Shown: piece after piece, positions 29,801-38,487 of the stretch
Position numbering within the stretch: the stretch's first letter is position 1
Layout: every line of letters begins with the position of its first letter
Assembly (NCBI RefSeq): GCF_003008595.1
Contig: NZ_CP027669.1
Span: 2,852,001 to 2,916,000, forward strand
Reading direction: 5' to 3'
From: Simplicispira suum
Lineage (GTDB): Bacteria; Pseudomonadota; Gammaproteobacteria; Burkholderiales; Burkholderiaceae_C
Length of the DNA: 64,000 bases
Notes under the pieces: generated by a model
Told to the model about the DNA's origin: nothing
The model's input: the letters and a program-made list of their open reading frames with translations, nothing else
Database searches by the model: none
Made by a program: the position numbers and the translations under genes

Positions 29801-30796
29801 ATGAATTTCAAGAATCTTGCTGCGCTGGGCTACGGCCTCTTGCTCGTCGGTCTGCTGGCCGCCCCGTTCCTGGGCGTCTATCCGGTCTTTGTGATGAAGC
29901 TGCTGTGCTTCGCGCTGTTTGCTGCGGCGTTCAACCTGCTGCTGGGCTACGTGGGCATGCTGTCGTTTGGCCACGCGGCATTTCTGGGCGGTGCAGCGTA
30001 TGTCACCGGGGAAGCCCTCAAGGTATGGGGCTTTACGCCGGAGGTCGGCTTGCTGCTCGGAACGGCCAGTGGTGCTCTGCTGGGGCTCATCGTCGGATTT
30101 TTCGCGATCCGGCGCACGGGCATCTACTCGACCATGATTACGCTGGCACTCGCGCAAATGCTGTTCTTCGTCGCACTTCAGGCACCTTTCACCGGCGGTG
30201 AAGACGGGCTGCAGGCGGTGCCTCGCGGCAAGCTTTTTGGCCTGCTCAGTCTCAAGAACGACCTGGTGCTCTATTACGTGGTGCTGGTCATCGTGGTTGC
30301 TGCGTTCCTGCTGATCGTCCGCACGGTGCACTCACCGTTTGGTCAGGTGCTCAAGGCCATCAAGGAAAACGAGCCGCGCGCCACGTCCCTCGGTTACGAC
30401 ACCAACCGCTTCAAGCTGCTGGCCTTTGTGCTCTCGGCCGCACTGTCGGGTTTGGCAGGCGCACTGAAAACCTTGGTGATGGGTTTTGCCACCCTGAGCG
30501 ATGTGCATTGGACGGCATCGGGGCACGTGGTGCTGATGACGCTGGTGGGCGGTCTGGGGACGCTCTCGGGGCCGCTGATCGGCGCTGCCGTGGTGGTCAT
30601 GCTGGAAGACAAGTTGGGCGAGATCGGTCAATTCCTCACCGACACGACCCGAATCGAGTGGTTCAGCACATTGGGTGAATCGGTCACCATGGTCACCGGC
30701 CTGATTTTCGTGATCTGTGTGCTGGCCTTCCGCCGCGGCATCATGGGCGAAATCATTGCCTGGCTGCAGCGCAGGCGCGGCGAGGGCAAGCTTTGA
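29801..30796 (+). CDS. livM: Branched-chain amino acid-type ABC permease LivM
   Basis: 331 aa LivM-family permease. Conserved FNLLLGYVGMLSFGHAAFLGGAAY near the start and the coupling segment LVGGLGTLSGPLIGAAVVVMLED. RTVHSPFGQVLKAIKENEPRATSLGYDTNRFKLLAF is diagnostic of the family. Last gene of the operon; it converges on the lipocalin-type gene with only 13 bp between stops. Confidence 0.94.
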   Translation: MNFKNLAALGYGLLLVGLLAAPFLGVYPVFVMKLLCFALFAAAFNLLLGYVGMLSFGHAAFLGGAAYVTGEALKVWGFTPEVGLLLGTASGALLGLIVGFFAIRRTGIYSTMITLALAQMLFFVALQAPFTGGEDGLQAVPRGKLFGLLSLKNDLVLYYVVLVIVVAAFLLIVRTVHSPFGQVLKAIKENEPRATSLGYDTNRFKLLAFVLSAALSGLAGALKTLVMGFATLSDVHWTASGHVVLMTLVGGLGTLSGPLIGAAVVVMLEDKLGEIGQFLTDTTRIEWFSTLGESVTMVTGLIFVICVLAFRRGIMGEIIAWLQRRRGEGKL

Positions 30797-30809
30797 GCTT
30801 GCTTCGCAA

Positions 30810-31916
30810 TTACAGCGCCAGGCGCGCTGCGTAGCCCGTCATTTCCAGATAGCCGCGCCCCAGTTCGCGGCCATCTGCTGTTTGCAAGGCGCTCAGGCCT
30901 TCCCAGTAAAACGCTCCCGTGGAAGCACGGCTGTCGAGCTCCTGGGCGTCGAACAGCGCCTCTACCTTGAATCGCCCCACAGGCGTGTCCAGCTGCCAGG
31001 CCACCGGATAGCGCGCGCCGCTGGCCGGGCTGGTCCAGTGGCGCAGCGGGGTGAACCTCAGTTCACCTGTGTCAAGCGTTTGCACTTGGCCCCCCATTGT
31101 TCGCCACGAACCTCCTGCCCACAGCGCCGAGCCGTCGGCGCGGCGCAGCTGAAAAGCGGTCAGTGCGCTGCCGTCGGACAAATTCATTCCGATCCAGTCC
31201 CAACCCATCGCGCCCTCGGGAAGAATCGCTTCACTGGCCTCATGGTCCAGCCAGGCGCGCGCCGACGCATCCTGCAGCAGCAGGCGTTCACGCCCCAGCG
31301 TGATGCTGCCGCTCACCTGCAACTGCGGCTCGGTGATGTAGTAGCTCAGGTTCTCGGCGTCCGGCCCCTTGCGCGAGATACCTGCCTGGCCCTGCAGCAG
31401 CAGGGGCTGGGTGGCTGACAGAACCAGGTCGAGGGAAAACGCCTCACCTTGCATGTGCGCGGCGTAGCGGCTGCTGCCGGCCACCTCGCTGCGGCGAAGG
31501 GACCAGTCGCCCAGAACGATGTGGGTATCTTCTTCATTGGCCTCGGCCAGTCCAAAACCGGCGCGGGCAATGCGCTGGTCGTGCAGCAGCCGCTGGTTCT
31601 GCGTGTCGCTCAGCGCGGCGTGCGCAAACAGCAATTGGCGGGCGGCAAAGGCCGACTGCAGGGCCTCGGTGCCGGGAACGCGGCTGCGAAAGAAGGTGAG
31701 CTGAAAGCCCAGGTCGCGTCCGCCCGAGCGCGTTTGGCCGGTGAGGTACCACCACTCGGTGCGCAGCTTCGGGTGGCTGCCATGGTCGCGCGGAAAAACC
31801 AGGGGACGCACTGCCAACACCGCTGCGCCTGCCTCCCTGCCTATTCCCGCTCCCAGGCACAGCGCCAGCCACTGGCGGCGAGACCAGGCGAGCGGCTGGG
31901 TGGCACCGGCCTGCAT
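30810..31916 (-). CDS. AttH/CrtC-type lipocalin-like protein
   Basis: 368 aa protein of the AttH / carotenoid 1,2-hydratase-like (CrtC) family, a double lipocalin-like beta-barrel fold. Signature segments are LRTEWWYLTGQ near residue 54, GFQLTFFRSRVP, AWLDHEASE and GWDWIGMNLSDGSALTAFQLR. The N-terminus has a twin-arginine-like SRRQWLALCLGAG, so export is likely. AttH genes usually accompany an ABC ATPase and FtsX-type permease, which are present further up the same strand (38477-39151, 35346-37940). Catalytic activity unknown; no carotenoid genes nearby. Confidence 0.8.
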   Translation of the reverse strand: MQAGATQPLAWSRRQWLALCLGAGIGREAGAAVLAVRPLVFPRDHGSHPKLRTEWWYLTGQTRSGGRDLGFQLTFFRSRVPGTEALQSAFAARQLLFAHAALSDTQNQRLLHDQRIARAGFGLAEANEEDTHIVLGDWSLRRSEVAGSSRYAAHMQGEAFSLDLVLSATQPLLLQGQAGISRKGPDAENLSYYITEPQLQVSGSITLGRERLLLQDASARAWLDHEASEAILPEGAMGWDWIGMNLSDGSALTAFQLRRADGSALWAGGSWRTMGGQVQTLDTGELRFTPLRHWTSPASGARYPVAWQLDTPVGRFKVEALFDAQELDSRASTGAFYWEGLSALQTADGRELGRGYLEMTGYAARLAL

Positions 31917-31937
31917 GGAAGTTTTGCAGCGCAGCGT

Positions 31938-33011
31938 TCAGGCCAGCAGCGCATCCACGCGCGCCCGTGCAGGAGCGCAATCGCCAAAGCGCTCCTGCAC
32001 CCAGGCCGGGTCGAAATAGGTGGGCAGGTAGCGCTCGCCGGCATCGCACAGCAGCGACAGGATGGACCCCTGCTCGCCGCGCTGGCGCATTTCGCCGGCC
32101 AATTCCAGCATGGCCACAAAATTGGTGCCGGTCGAAGGCCCCACGCGCCGCCCCAGCAACTGCGACAGCGCCTGCATGGCCGCCACCGAATCGGCATCGG
32201 GCACTTCCACCATGCGGTCGACCAACGTGCGAATGAAGCTGGGCTCCACCCGTGGGCGCCCAATGCCTTCGATGCGCGAACCCGGCGCAGTGAGCGCTGC
32301 GTCCCCTGTACGGTGGTAGGCGCTGAACACCGAGCCCGCCGGGTCGGCCACGCAGAGCGCGCTGGCGTGGCGCTGGTAGCGCACATAGCGGCCAATGGTG
32401 GCGCTGGTGCCGCCGGTGCCGGCCCCCACCACGATCCAGCGCGGGATGGGATGGCGTTCGCGCGCCATCTGCGTGAACATGCTCTCGGCAATGTTGTTGT
32501 TGCCGCGCCAGTCGGTGGCGCGCTCGGCGTAGGTGAACTGGTCCATGTAATGCCCGCCGGTCTGCGCGGCAATGGCGTGGGCTTGCTCGTACACGGCGCC
32601 CGCGCCCTCCACCAGGTGGCAGCGCCCACCGTGGAATTCGATCTGGGCAATCTTCTCGGGCGAGGTGCCGCGCGGCATCACGGCCACGAAGGGCAGGCCC
32701 AGCAGGCGCGCAAAGTAGGCTTCGCTCACCGCCGTGGAGCCGCTGGAGGCCTCGACAATCGTGGAACCCTCGCGCACCCAGCCGTTGCACAGCGCGTAGA
32801 GAAACAGCGAGCGCGCCAGCCGGTGCTTCAGGCTCCCGGTGGGGTGGGTCGACTCGTCCTTCAAATACAGGTCAATGCCCCACTGCGCATAGCAGGGCAG
32901 GCGCAGCGGAATGAGGTGCGTGTCGGCGCTGCGCTGGTAATCGGCCTCGATGAGGGCGATGGCGGAGTGGAGCCAGGGGTGGGCGATGTCATGGGGGGAT
33001 TGTCGGGCAGA
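31938..33011 (-). pseudogene. Cysteine synthase-like PLP enzyme lacking its start codon
   Basis: Fold type II PLP enzyme close to cysteine synthase. Homology can be read from [20 protein letters not shown] at about 32996 through the PLP-lysine region HPTGSLKHR, the phosphate loop [12 protein letters not shown] and on to the stop at 31938. The frame is closed by TGA at 33012-33014 and contains no ATG, GTG or TTG before TTG 32864. A start there would drop about 45 conserved residues, including DLYLKDES upstream contacts. So only the first few codons appear to be missing. The break lies beside the DUF262 island. It may still be expressed from a weak start, or a base error may hide the true start. 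Confidence 0.6.
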
Positions 33012-33253
33012 TCAGCGCAGCCGTTAGCGGCTGCTGGCGGCCAGGCATGGCTGGCGAAGCCACTGAAACAGTAGTCTGATTGAGGCGGGTGCGGGCATTC
33101 GGAGTGACCGGTTCAGGCTTTGGAGTTGGCGCTGATCATGAAACTCCCGTCGTTGACTGATGACAGTCTGGCGAGGCCAGGGTGCCCCGGATGTGTACTT
33201 AGCTCATCGTCACATGGTGGCTGCGGCCGATCGGTCTTTCCTCGGCTGCCTAC

Positions 33254-35044
33254 TCAGAGCGCTTGGTAGTAGTTACGGATGTACGCCGCCATCAATCGAC
33301 GACGTTCAACCAAAAATTCCTTGTAGGAGCCGGCATCCACCGAGTGTACGAATGGAGGAATGGCGTTCTCGATCAGGTTGGTCACCAGATCGTCTGAATC
33401 TTTGATTTCGCCGAGTGTCAACACACCTGTTTCGATTTGCGTGTCCACCTCAATCATGTAGTCGGACGGTGGTCTGTTGCTTATGCGAATATTGATGGCG
33501 GTCTCCGTCAGTGAGAAATTGGCGACCTGGTTGTAGTCCCCACGATCTGGAAAACCGTTCTTATGAAGGTGGTCTTTCGGGATGATGTGGTGGATATCAC
33601 CGGACTGTTGGAGCATAGCTGTGACTGTGATGCCTTTGGACAAAAATCCGCGGGCATTCTTGGCTACCTGAGCCGCGAGAAAGGTTTGAAAGTAGGGACT
33701 GGATATGCCCGTCGTCTCCAACGCCGCAGGCAATGCGACAGACCAGAAAGCATCAGACAGGTCAGCTTCCTCCACTTGGTTGAAATAGTTGAGGATTCCC
33801 ATCTCACCGATCCGGCGGATGTCTTGTTCCCATGTCGACTCGAAGCTGCCCGAATGACGACCTGTGAGCATGGACATAACAAACCAACGCTTTACGATTC
33901 GTTTTCGTTCACCCTCGGTCAATGCCTTGTCTTCTCGCAGGCGCAGATAGAGAGCGTACGCAAAATTCAGCGCATTCTTTGAATTGATCATCCCCGACGT
34001 GATGAAGCCTGCTGACTTGATCAGCATCAGAAAATTTTCGAACTGGTACTTGCTGACGATTTCTAATAATGCCGCTTCGAGCTTGTCGTAGGCGAGGGGA
34101 ATTCGATTCTCGTCCACCTTCTTGGTTTCCGGATCGCGTCCGGACAACTCACTAACGATGCTCGATGCCTTGCCTCGACTGAAACCTACAAGCCCTGCAA
34201 TCCGGATTAAATCGCCGTACTCAGGGTCATAAATGTCCTCTGCATCGTGCTTCAACCAGCTGATAGCCTTGAGGTACTTAGTGGCCGAAAACTCTAGATC
34301 GTTCTCCTCAATGTCAGCGAAAGCATGGGGTGCGATAGCGAGCTGGCAAAAATAATCGATGAGCTTCCGGAGGTTCCGCCCTCGGTCGCCGTATGTGGCG
34401 ATCTTGCTCATTGCGAAGTCAGCGCTGCTCAGTGGCACACCTTTGGAGTTGATGCGGATGAAGATCTCGGAGATTGTCTCAATATCTAGTCCGTCATCCA
34501 GACTGATGATCCCAATCTGGGCGTTCTGGATTTTACCCAGGCGGGTAAGGTTGGTTTCGAAAACGGTGGCATCTACGCCTGGGTTCCGTTCGAGATATTT
34601 TTTTGCGAAAGTTAGAGGTGAAGATGAGTTGAAGTATTCGCTGATGTCTGAAATCCATTGCGGACTTCGCTCGATAACGGGGGTGAGTGTGGCGAACTCT
34701 TCAGTTATCGGGTTGAAGGAAATTGTTATGCGGATGGCCTTGTACCGTTTGTTAATGACCTTTAGCCCGGCAATAGCAGCGCGGAGCGCAGTGACCCGTT
34801 GCTGCCCATCAATCAGAATCTGCTGGTGCGCAGCTATTTGGCCGCCTTTGAGTTTGGCACCGACCGACTGCCAGGTGATAAGGTAGCCAACAGGGTATCC
34901 CTTGTAAAGAGAATCCATCAGATCTCTGACTTTTATACTGTCCCAGACAAATGGACGCTGTAGCTCAGGAATCGCGATTTTGTCACTCTTGACGTCGGAC
35001 AACAACTGGGCGACAGGGGCTTGCGTTACTGAATACTTCGTCAT
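33254..35044 (-). CDS. DUF262 / HNH-type protein, candidate anti-phage nuclease
   Basis: 596 aa protein with the GmrSD-type architecture. The N-terminal DUF262 domain opens IPELQRPFVWDSIKVRDLMDSLYKGYPVG and carries DGQQR at residues 79-83, the ParB/Srx-like NTP-binding motif. The C-terminal region has DIHHIIPKDHL near residue 483 with N..ANFSL downstream, an HNH/DUF1524-like nuclease signature. Relatives include modification-dependent restriction enzymes (GmrSD, BrxU) and other phage-defence effectors. The gene is clearly AT-richer than its neighbours (a hand count of line 34021 gives 24 of 60 G+C) and sits between two parts of a GC-rich operon. Its start overlaps a small upstream frame by ATGA. 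Confidence 0.88.
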   Translation of the reverse strand: MTKYSVTQAPVAQLLSDVKSDKIAIPELQRPFVWDSIKVRDLMDSLYKGYPVGYLITWQSVGAKLKGGQIAAHQQILIDGQQRVTALRAAIAGLKVINKRYKAIRITISFNPITEEFATLTPVIERSPQWISDISEYFNSSSPLTFAKKYLERNPGVDATVFETNLTRLGKIQNAQIGIISLDDGLDIETISEIFIRINSKGVPLSSADFAMSKIATYGDRGRNLRKLIDYFCQLAIAPHAFADIEENDLEFSATKYLKAISWLKHDAEDIYDPEYGDLIRIAGLVGFSRGKASSIVSELSGRDPETKKVDENRIPLAYDKLEAALLEIVSKYQFENFLMLIKSAGFITSGMINSKNALNFAYALYLRLREDKALTEGERKRIVKRWFVMSMLTGRHSGSFESTWEQDIRRIGEMGILNYFNQVEEADLSDAFWSVALPAALETTGISSPYFQTFLAAQVAKNARGFLSKGITVTAMLQQSGDIHHIIPKDHLHKNGFPDRGDYNQVANFSLTETAINIRISNRPPSDYMIEVDTQIETGVLTLGEIKDSDDLVTNLIENAIPPFVHSVDAGSYKEFLVERRRLMAAYIRNYYQAL

Positions 35045-35325
35045 TCTGACCTTCTTGATGATTGTTTGTAGGCGGCCGCCACCTGATTCGTTCCGCAGTT
35101 ATCTCGTTGGTGTGCTTGTAAGCTTAACCCCCCGTGCTGTTTCAACTTGGTCGCGAAAGGTGCCACGTGTCGCACTCCACGCGGCGAATTTCCGCAATCG
35201 CTGCACACCTGACATTGGATTGCACCACCCAGCATCACTTCAAGTCGATCATTATCACAGGCAGACGAAGGACATTTGGCAGAGTATGCAAAGGTCCCGG
35301 TGGTAGCAGCCTTGGCCCCTTGCAC
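35041..35325 (-). CDS. Possible small zinc-ribbon protein upstream of DUF262
   Basis: 94 codon frame from GTG 35325 whose TGA overlaps the DUF262 ATG (ATGA at 35041-35044), the arrangement of a coupled gene pair. It contains AKCPSSACDNDRLEV then CQVCSDCGNSPRG, a four-cysteine zinc-ribbon-like pattern, and later TNQVAAAYKQS. The order faintly recalls Lar-type restriction-alleviation proteins (CPFCG..C..CGA..AIEAWNRR). No convincing ribosome binding site precedes GTG, and no homology could be tested, so it may be a chance frame. Confidence 0.4.
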   Translation of the reverse strand: MQGAKAATTGTFAYSAKCPSSACDNDRLEVMLGGAIQCQVCSDCGNSPRGVRHVAPFATKLKQHGGLSLQAHQRDNCGTNQVAAAYKQSSRRSE

Positions 35326-35330
35326 GCCGC

Positions 35331-35352
35331 AGCCCTACCAAAGCCCTACCAA
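35331..35352. repeat. 11 bp tandem repeat at the island/permease junction
   Basis: AGCCCTACCAA occurs twice in tandem, spanning the stop codon of the permease. It lies at the right boundary of the AT-rich DUF262 island and may mark the insertion point. Confidence 0.55.
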
Positions 35353-37940
35353 TCTTCCTTCACCGCCAGCACCGCATCCCGCCCCGCGGCGGCGCGGCCC
35401 GCCAGCCAGGCCGTCACCGTGCCCGCCAGCACCACCGCAGCGCACAGCAGCAGCAGGCGTCCCCAGGGCAAGGCCAGTTCCATGGTCCAGTGAAAGCTCT
35501 GCGGGTTGACCACCAGCACCAGCACCAGCGAGACCGCCACGCCCAGCAGCAGGCCGGCCACCGCGCCCACGCCTGTCCAGGCCGCGCCTTCGCCGGCGAC
35601 CACGGCCAGTATTTGCGCCCGCGTCAGCCCCAGGTGTGCCAGCAGGCCAAACTCCTTGCGCCGCGCCAGCACCTGCGCGCTGAAGCTGGCCGCCACGCCA
35701 AAGAGCCCGATGCCGATGGCCAGCGCCTGCAGCCAGTAGGTCACGGCAAAGCTGCGGTCAAAAATGCGCAGCGAGCGCTCGCGGATCTCGCTGGCCGACG
35801 CGAATTCCAGGCCGCCCGCCGCCGCCGGACCCGATTCGCTTTGCGCCAGTTGCGTGAGCGCGGCGCGCAGCTTGGCTACATCGGCGCCGGGCGCGGGCCA
35901 CAGCGCCAGGTCGTTGGCGCCGCGCTCGCCGCTCAGCGCGGCGAAGTCGGCGCTGTCCATCACCAGTGCGCCCGTCTGGCGCCCATAGTCGCGCCAGACG
36001 CCTGCTACAAAATAGAGAGCTGTCGGCGCTTTCTGGACCTGCGCTAGAGCCCTAAAAGACTCCAAAAATGGAGCCAAAGCCGTGCCTGGCTGCGCCCCCC
36101 ACAGTTCGGCCGCCGCCTCGCTGGCGTAGACCGCCACCCGGCCCGGTGGAACGCGCAGGGCGGGCGCGGTCAGCGGCAGCACCTGGTCCGCGCCGCGTGC
36201 CAGTGGCCGCGCAATCAGCGCGACGGCGGGGCGGGCGGCATCCGGCTGCAGGGGCACGCTGCGCAGGCCTTCGATGCGCTCCACGCCGGGCAGACGCGCG
36301 GCCTGCTGCAAGAAGTCGGCGCTGAATGCCGCCTGCCCGTCGGCCGCCGCGCCGCGCACATACAAAGGCGCTGGCAGCACGGTGTCCAGCCACTGCACCA
36401 TCGAGCCACGAAAGCTGGTGACCATGACCGTGAGGGCAATCGCCAAGGCCAGGCTGGCCACCACGCCGCCCACGGCCACGGCGGCCAGACCCGGCGTGCG
36501 CCGCGCGCGCTCGATCGCCAGTTGTGCCAGGGCATTGCGCGCCGCCCAGGGCCGCAGCGCGCGCAAAAGCAGGGCCACGGCGCGCGGCAGCAAGGCAATG
36601 CCGCCCAGCAGCAGAGCGCCGACCGACACATAGGCCGCCAATGGCAGGCCCGCCACCACCGGCGCAAAAGCCAGCAGTGCGCCGCCAGCGAGGAGTGCCA
36701 GCGCCGGCCATGCCGACGCCTGGGCGCTGCCTGCGCTGCTCAGGCCCTTGAGCGTCTGCGCTGGCGGCAGGGCTTCGGCCGCGCGCGCCGGCCACCAGCC
36801 GCCCAGCAGGGCCGCCGCCACGCCCAGCACGGCATAGGCTGCAGCCGCAGGAAGGTTCCATTGGAGCGCAGGCTGCGCGCCGGTGAAGTAGCCGCCCCCC
36901 AAATCGCCGCCCAGCAGTTGCAGCGCACCCGCCGCCAGCGCCGTGCCCAGCGCCACCCCGGCCACGCTGCCGACCAGGCCGAGAAACAGCGATTCCACCA
37001 ACACCAGTCCCAGGCGCTGGCGTGGCGTGGCGCCCAGCACGGCCAGCAGTGCAAAGGCCGGCGCGCGCTGCGCTACGCTGAGCGAGAGCACCGAAAACAC
37101 CAGGAACGCGCCGGTGAACAAGGCCACCAGCGCCAGCACGCTCAGGTTCACGCGGTAGGCGCGCGACAAGGCGCCCATGCGCTGCTCGCCGTCGCTGCTC
37201 TCGCCCCAGACCAGGCCCGGTGGCCAGTTGGGCTGGGCGTTCATGCGGGCGCGAAAGTCGCTGCGCAGCACACCGGGGCGCAGCTGCAGGTCGATGCGGC
37301 TGAGCGCGCCCGCCCGGTCGAACAGGTCTTGCGCAGCGCCAATGTCCATCACCGCCAGAGGCGCGCCGCCCGCCGCCACGCTGCCGGCCACGCGCGCATT
37401 GAAGACTTCCAGCCCACGGCGCAGCGTGAGGCGCGGCGCATCATGCGGGTCTTCGGGCAGCGCCAGGGCGCGCAGCGCTGCGGCATTCAGGAAAACCGTG
37501 GCCGGCGCAAACAACGCAAAGCGGTCGGCGGGCAGGCGGGGAAAGGGGCGCGGCATCAGCGCCGGGGCCGTCGCTGGCAGCAGGAGCGCATCGGCGCCCA
37601 CCAGGCGCAGCGGCACGCCGGGCGCGCCGGCCGGGGCCTCGGCTGATTGCGCCTGCAATTGCATCTCCAGCACCGGACTGGCGCGTGCCACCTCGCTCTG
37701 GCGGGCCAGCAGCGGGTAAAGCCGCTCGTCCAGGTGGCCTTGCGCAGCGCGCAGCTGCAGGTCGGGCTGGCCGCTCACGCTGCGGGCGGCCTGGGCAAAT
37801 TCTTCCAGCGCCGACGCGTTGATGGTGTGCACGCCGAAGGCCAGCGCCACGCCCAGCATCACGGCGCAGGCAGCGGCGGCGCTCTGCCAGGGGTGGCGGC
37901 GCAACTCCTGCAAGGACCAGACGCGAAACAGGGCCAGCAT
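35346..37940 (-). CDS. FtsX-type ABC transporter permease (large, two FtsX domains)
   Basis: 864 aa inner-membrane permease of the MacB/FtsX superfamily with a transmembrane helix near the N-terminus, a large periplasmic domain, a first FtsX core (LVALFTGAFLVFSVLSLSV..), a second copy and a final FtsX-type bundle (GIGLFGVAASFSAQVLARRKEFGLLAHLG). Start ATG 37940 (MLALFRVWSLQELRRHPWQS) is chosen because the usual LRRHPWQS opening follows immediately. Its likely partner ATPase is at 38477-39151. A member of the dispersed palindrome family lies in frame near 36012. Function: export or lipoprotein handling together with the AttH-type lipocalin, by analogy. Confidence 0.85.
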   Translation of the reverse strand: MLALFRVWSLQELRRHPWQSAAAACAVMLGVALAFGVHTINASALEEFAQAARSVSGQPDLQLRAAQGHLDERLYPLLARQSEVARASPVLEMQLQAQSAEAPAGAPGVPLRLVGADALLLPATAPALMPRPFPRLPADRFALFAPATVFLNAAALRALALPEDPHDAPRLTLRRGLEVFNARVAGSVAAGGAPLAVMDIGAAQDLFDRAGALSRIDLQLRPGVLRSDFRARMNAQPNWPPGLVWGESSDGEQRMGALSRAYRVNLSVLALVALFTGAFLVFSVLSLSVAQRAPAFALLAVLGATPRQRLGLVLVESLFLGLVGSVAGVALGTALAAGALQLLGGDLGGGYFTGAQPALQWNLPAAAAYAVLGVAAALLGGWWPARAAEALPPAQTLKGLSSAGSAQASAWPALALLAGGALLAFAPVVAGLPLAAYVSVGALLLGGIALLPRAVALLLRALRPWAARNALAQLAIERARRTPGLAAVAVGGVVASLALAIALTVMVTSFRGSMVQWLDTVLPAPLYVRGAAADGQAAFSADFLQQAARLPGVERIEGLRSVPLQPDAARPAVALIARPLARGADQVLPLTAPALRVPPGRVAVYASEAAAELWGAQPGTALAPFLESFRALAQVQKAPTALYFVAGVWRDYGRQTGALVMDSADFAALSGERGANDLALWPAPGADVAKLRAALTQLAQSESGPAAAGGLEFASASEIRERSLRIFDRSFAVTYWLQALAIGIGLFGVAASFSAQVLARRKEFGLLAHLGLTRAQILAVVAGEGAAWTGVGAVAGLLLGVAVSLVLVLVVNPQSFHWTMELALPWGRLLLLCAAVVLAGTVTAWLAGRAAAGRDAVLAVKEDW
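36012..36052. repeat. Dispersed ~40 bp palindrome inside the permease gene
   Basis: Plus strand reads AATAGAGAGCTGTCGGCGC...CCTGCGCTAGAGCCC, matching the family. On the coding strand it stays in frame and encodes RALAQVQKAPTALYF, between more typical FtsX segments. Confidence 0.6.
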
Positions 37941-37958
37941 GGCTGCGATTGTGCGGTG

Positions 37959-37986
37959 CTTGAAACCTGGGCGCTCTGCCCTATCT
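37959..37986 (+). promoter_or_regulatory. Sigma-32 heat-shock promoter of hsp20
   Basis: CTTGAAA (-35), 13 bases, then CCCTATCT (-10) matches the heat-shock consensus CTTGAAA-N13-15-CCCCATNT in all but one base. It ends 72 bp before the hsp20 ATG. It lies just upstream of the divergent permease start, so both genes share this gap. Confidence 0.8.
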
Positions 37987-38058
37987 GCTGGCTGTGAGGG
38001 CGCGTTGCCCTTGCCTTGTTTCATCAACTTGCAACCCATTCCCTCAAGGAGGTTTGTC

Positions 38059-38487
38059 ATGAATGCACTGATTGGCCGCGGCGGCCTGTTTGACGAATTT
38101 TTCAAGGACGTGAACCCGGGCTTCTACGTGCGTCCGCTGCATGGCGATCCGCTGCCCAATCCTGGCCAGATGAAAGTGGACGTCAAGGAGAACGACGGCG
38201 GCTTCCTCGTGTCTGCCGAGGTGCCTGGTGTTCCCAAGGAAGAGATCCAGGTGTCCGTAGACGGCAACGTGGTCACGCTGCGCGCCGAAGTGCGTCAGCG
38301 CGACGAACAGACCGACGGCGAGAAAGTGCTGCGCTCCGAGCGCTATTTCGGTGCCGTGTCGCGCAGCTTCCAGTTGCCGGCCGACATTGAGGCCGACCAA
38401 TGCCAGGCGAAGTACGACAACGGCGTGTTGACCTTGAATCTTCCCAAGAAGCAAGGCGGACGCGGCCAGCGGCTGGTTATCGAGTAA
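38059..38487 (+). CDS. Small heat shock protein, Hsp20/alpha-crystallin family
   Basis: 142 aa ATP-independent chaperone holding unfolded proteins. The alpha-crystallin domain runs from about residue 38 (MKVDVKENDGGFLVSAEVPGVPKEEI) to the conserved YDNGVLTLNLPKK motif near residue 120. AAGGAGGT ribosome binding site at 38046-38053. It sits on the opposite strand between the ABC ATPase and permease genes; its last 11 bases overlap the ATPase 3' end. Heat-shock control is supported by the sigma-32 promoter at 37959. Confidence 0.95.
   Translation: MNALIGRGGLFDEFFKDVNPGFYVRPLHGDPLPNPGQMKVDVKENDGGFLVSAEVPGVPKEEIQVSVDGNVVTLRAEVRQRDEQTDGEKVLRSERYFGAVSRSFQLPADIEADQCQAKYDNGVLTLNLPKKQGGRGQRLVIE

Noticed and set aside
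31449..33074. 541-codon plus-strand frame opposite the lipocalin and cysteine synthase-like genes
   Set aside because: No family recognisable; both minus-strand genes show conserved motifs in this span.
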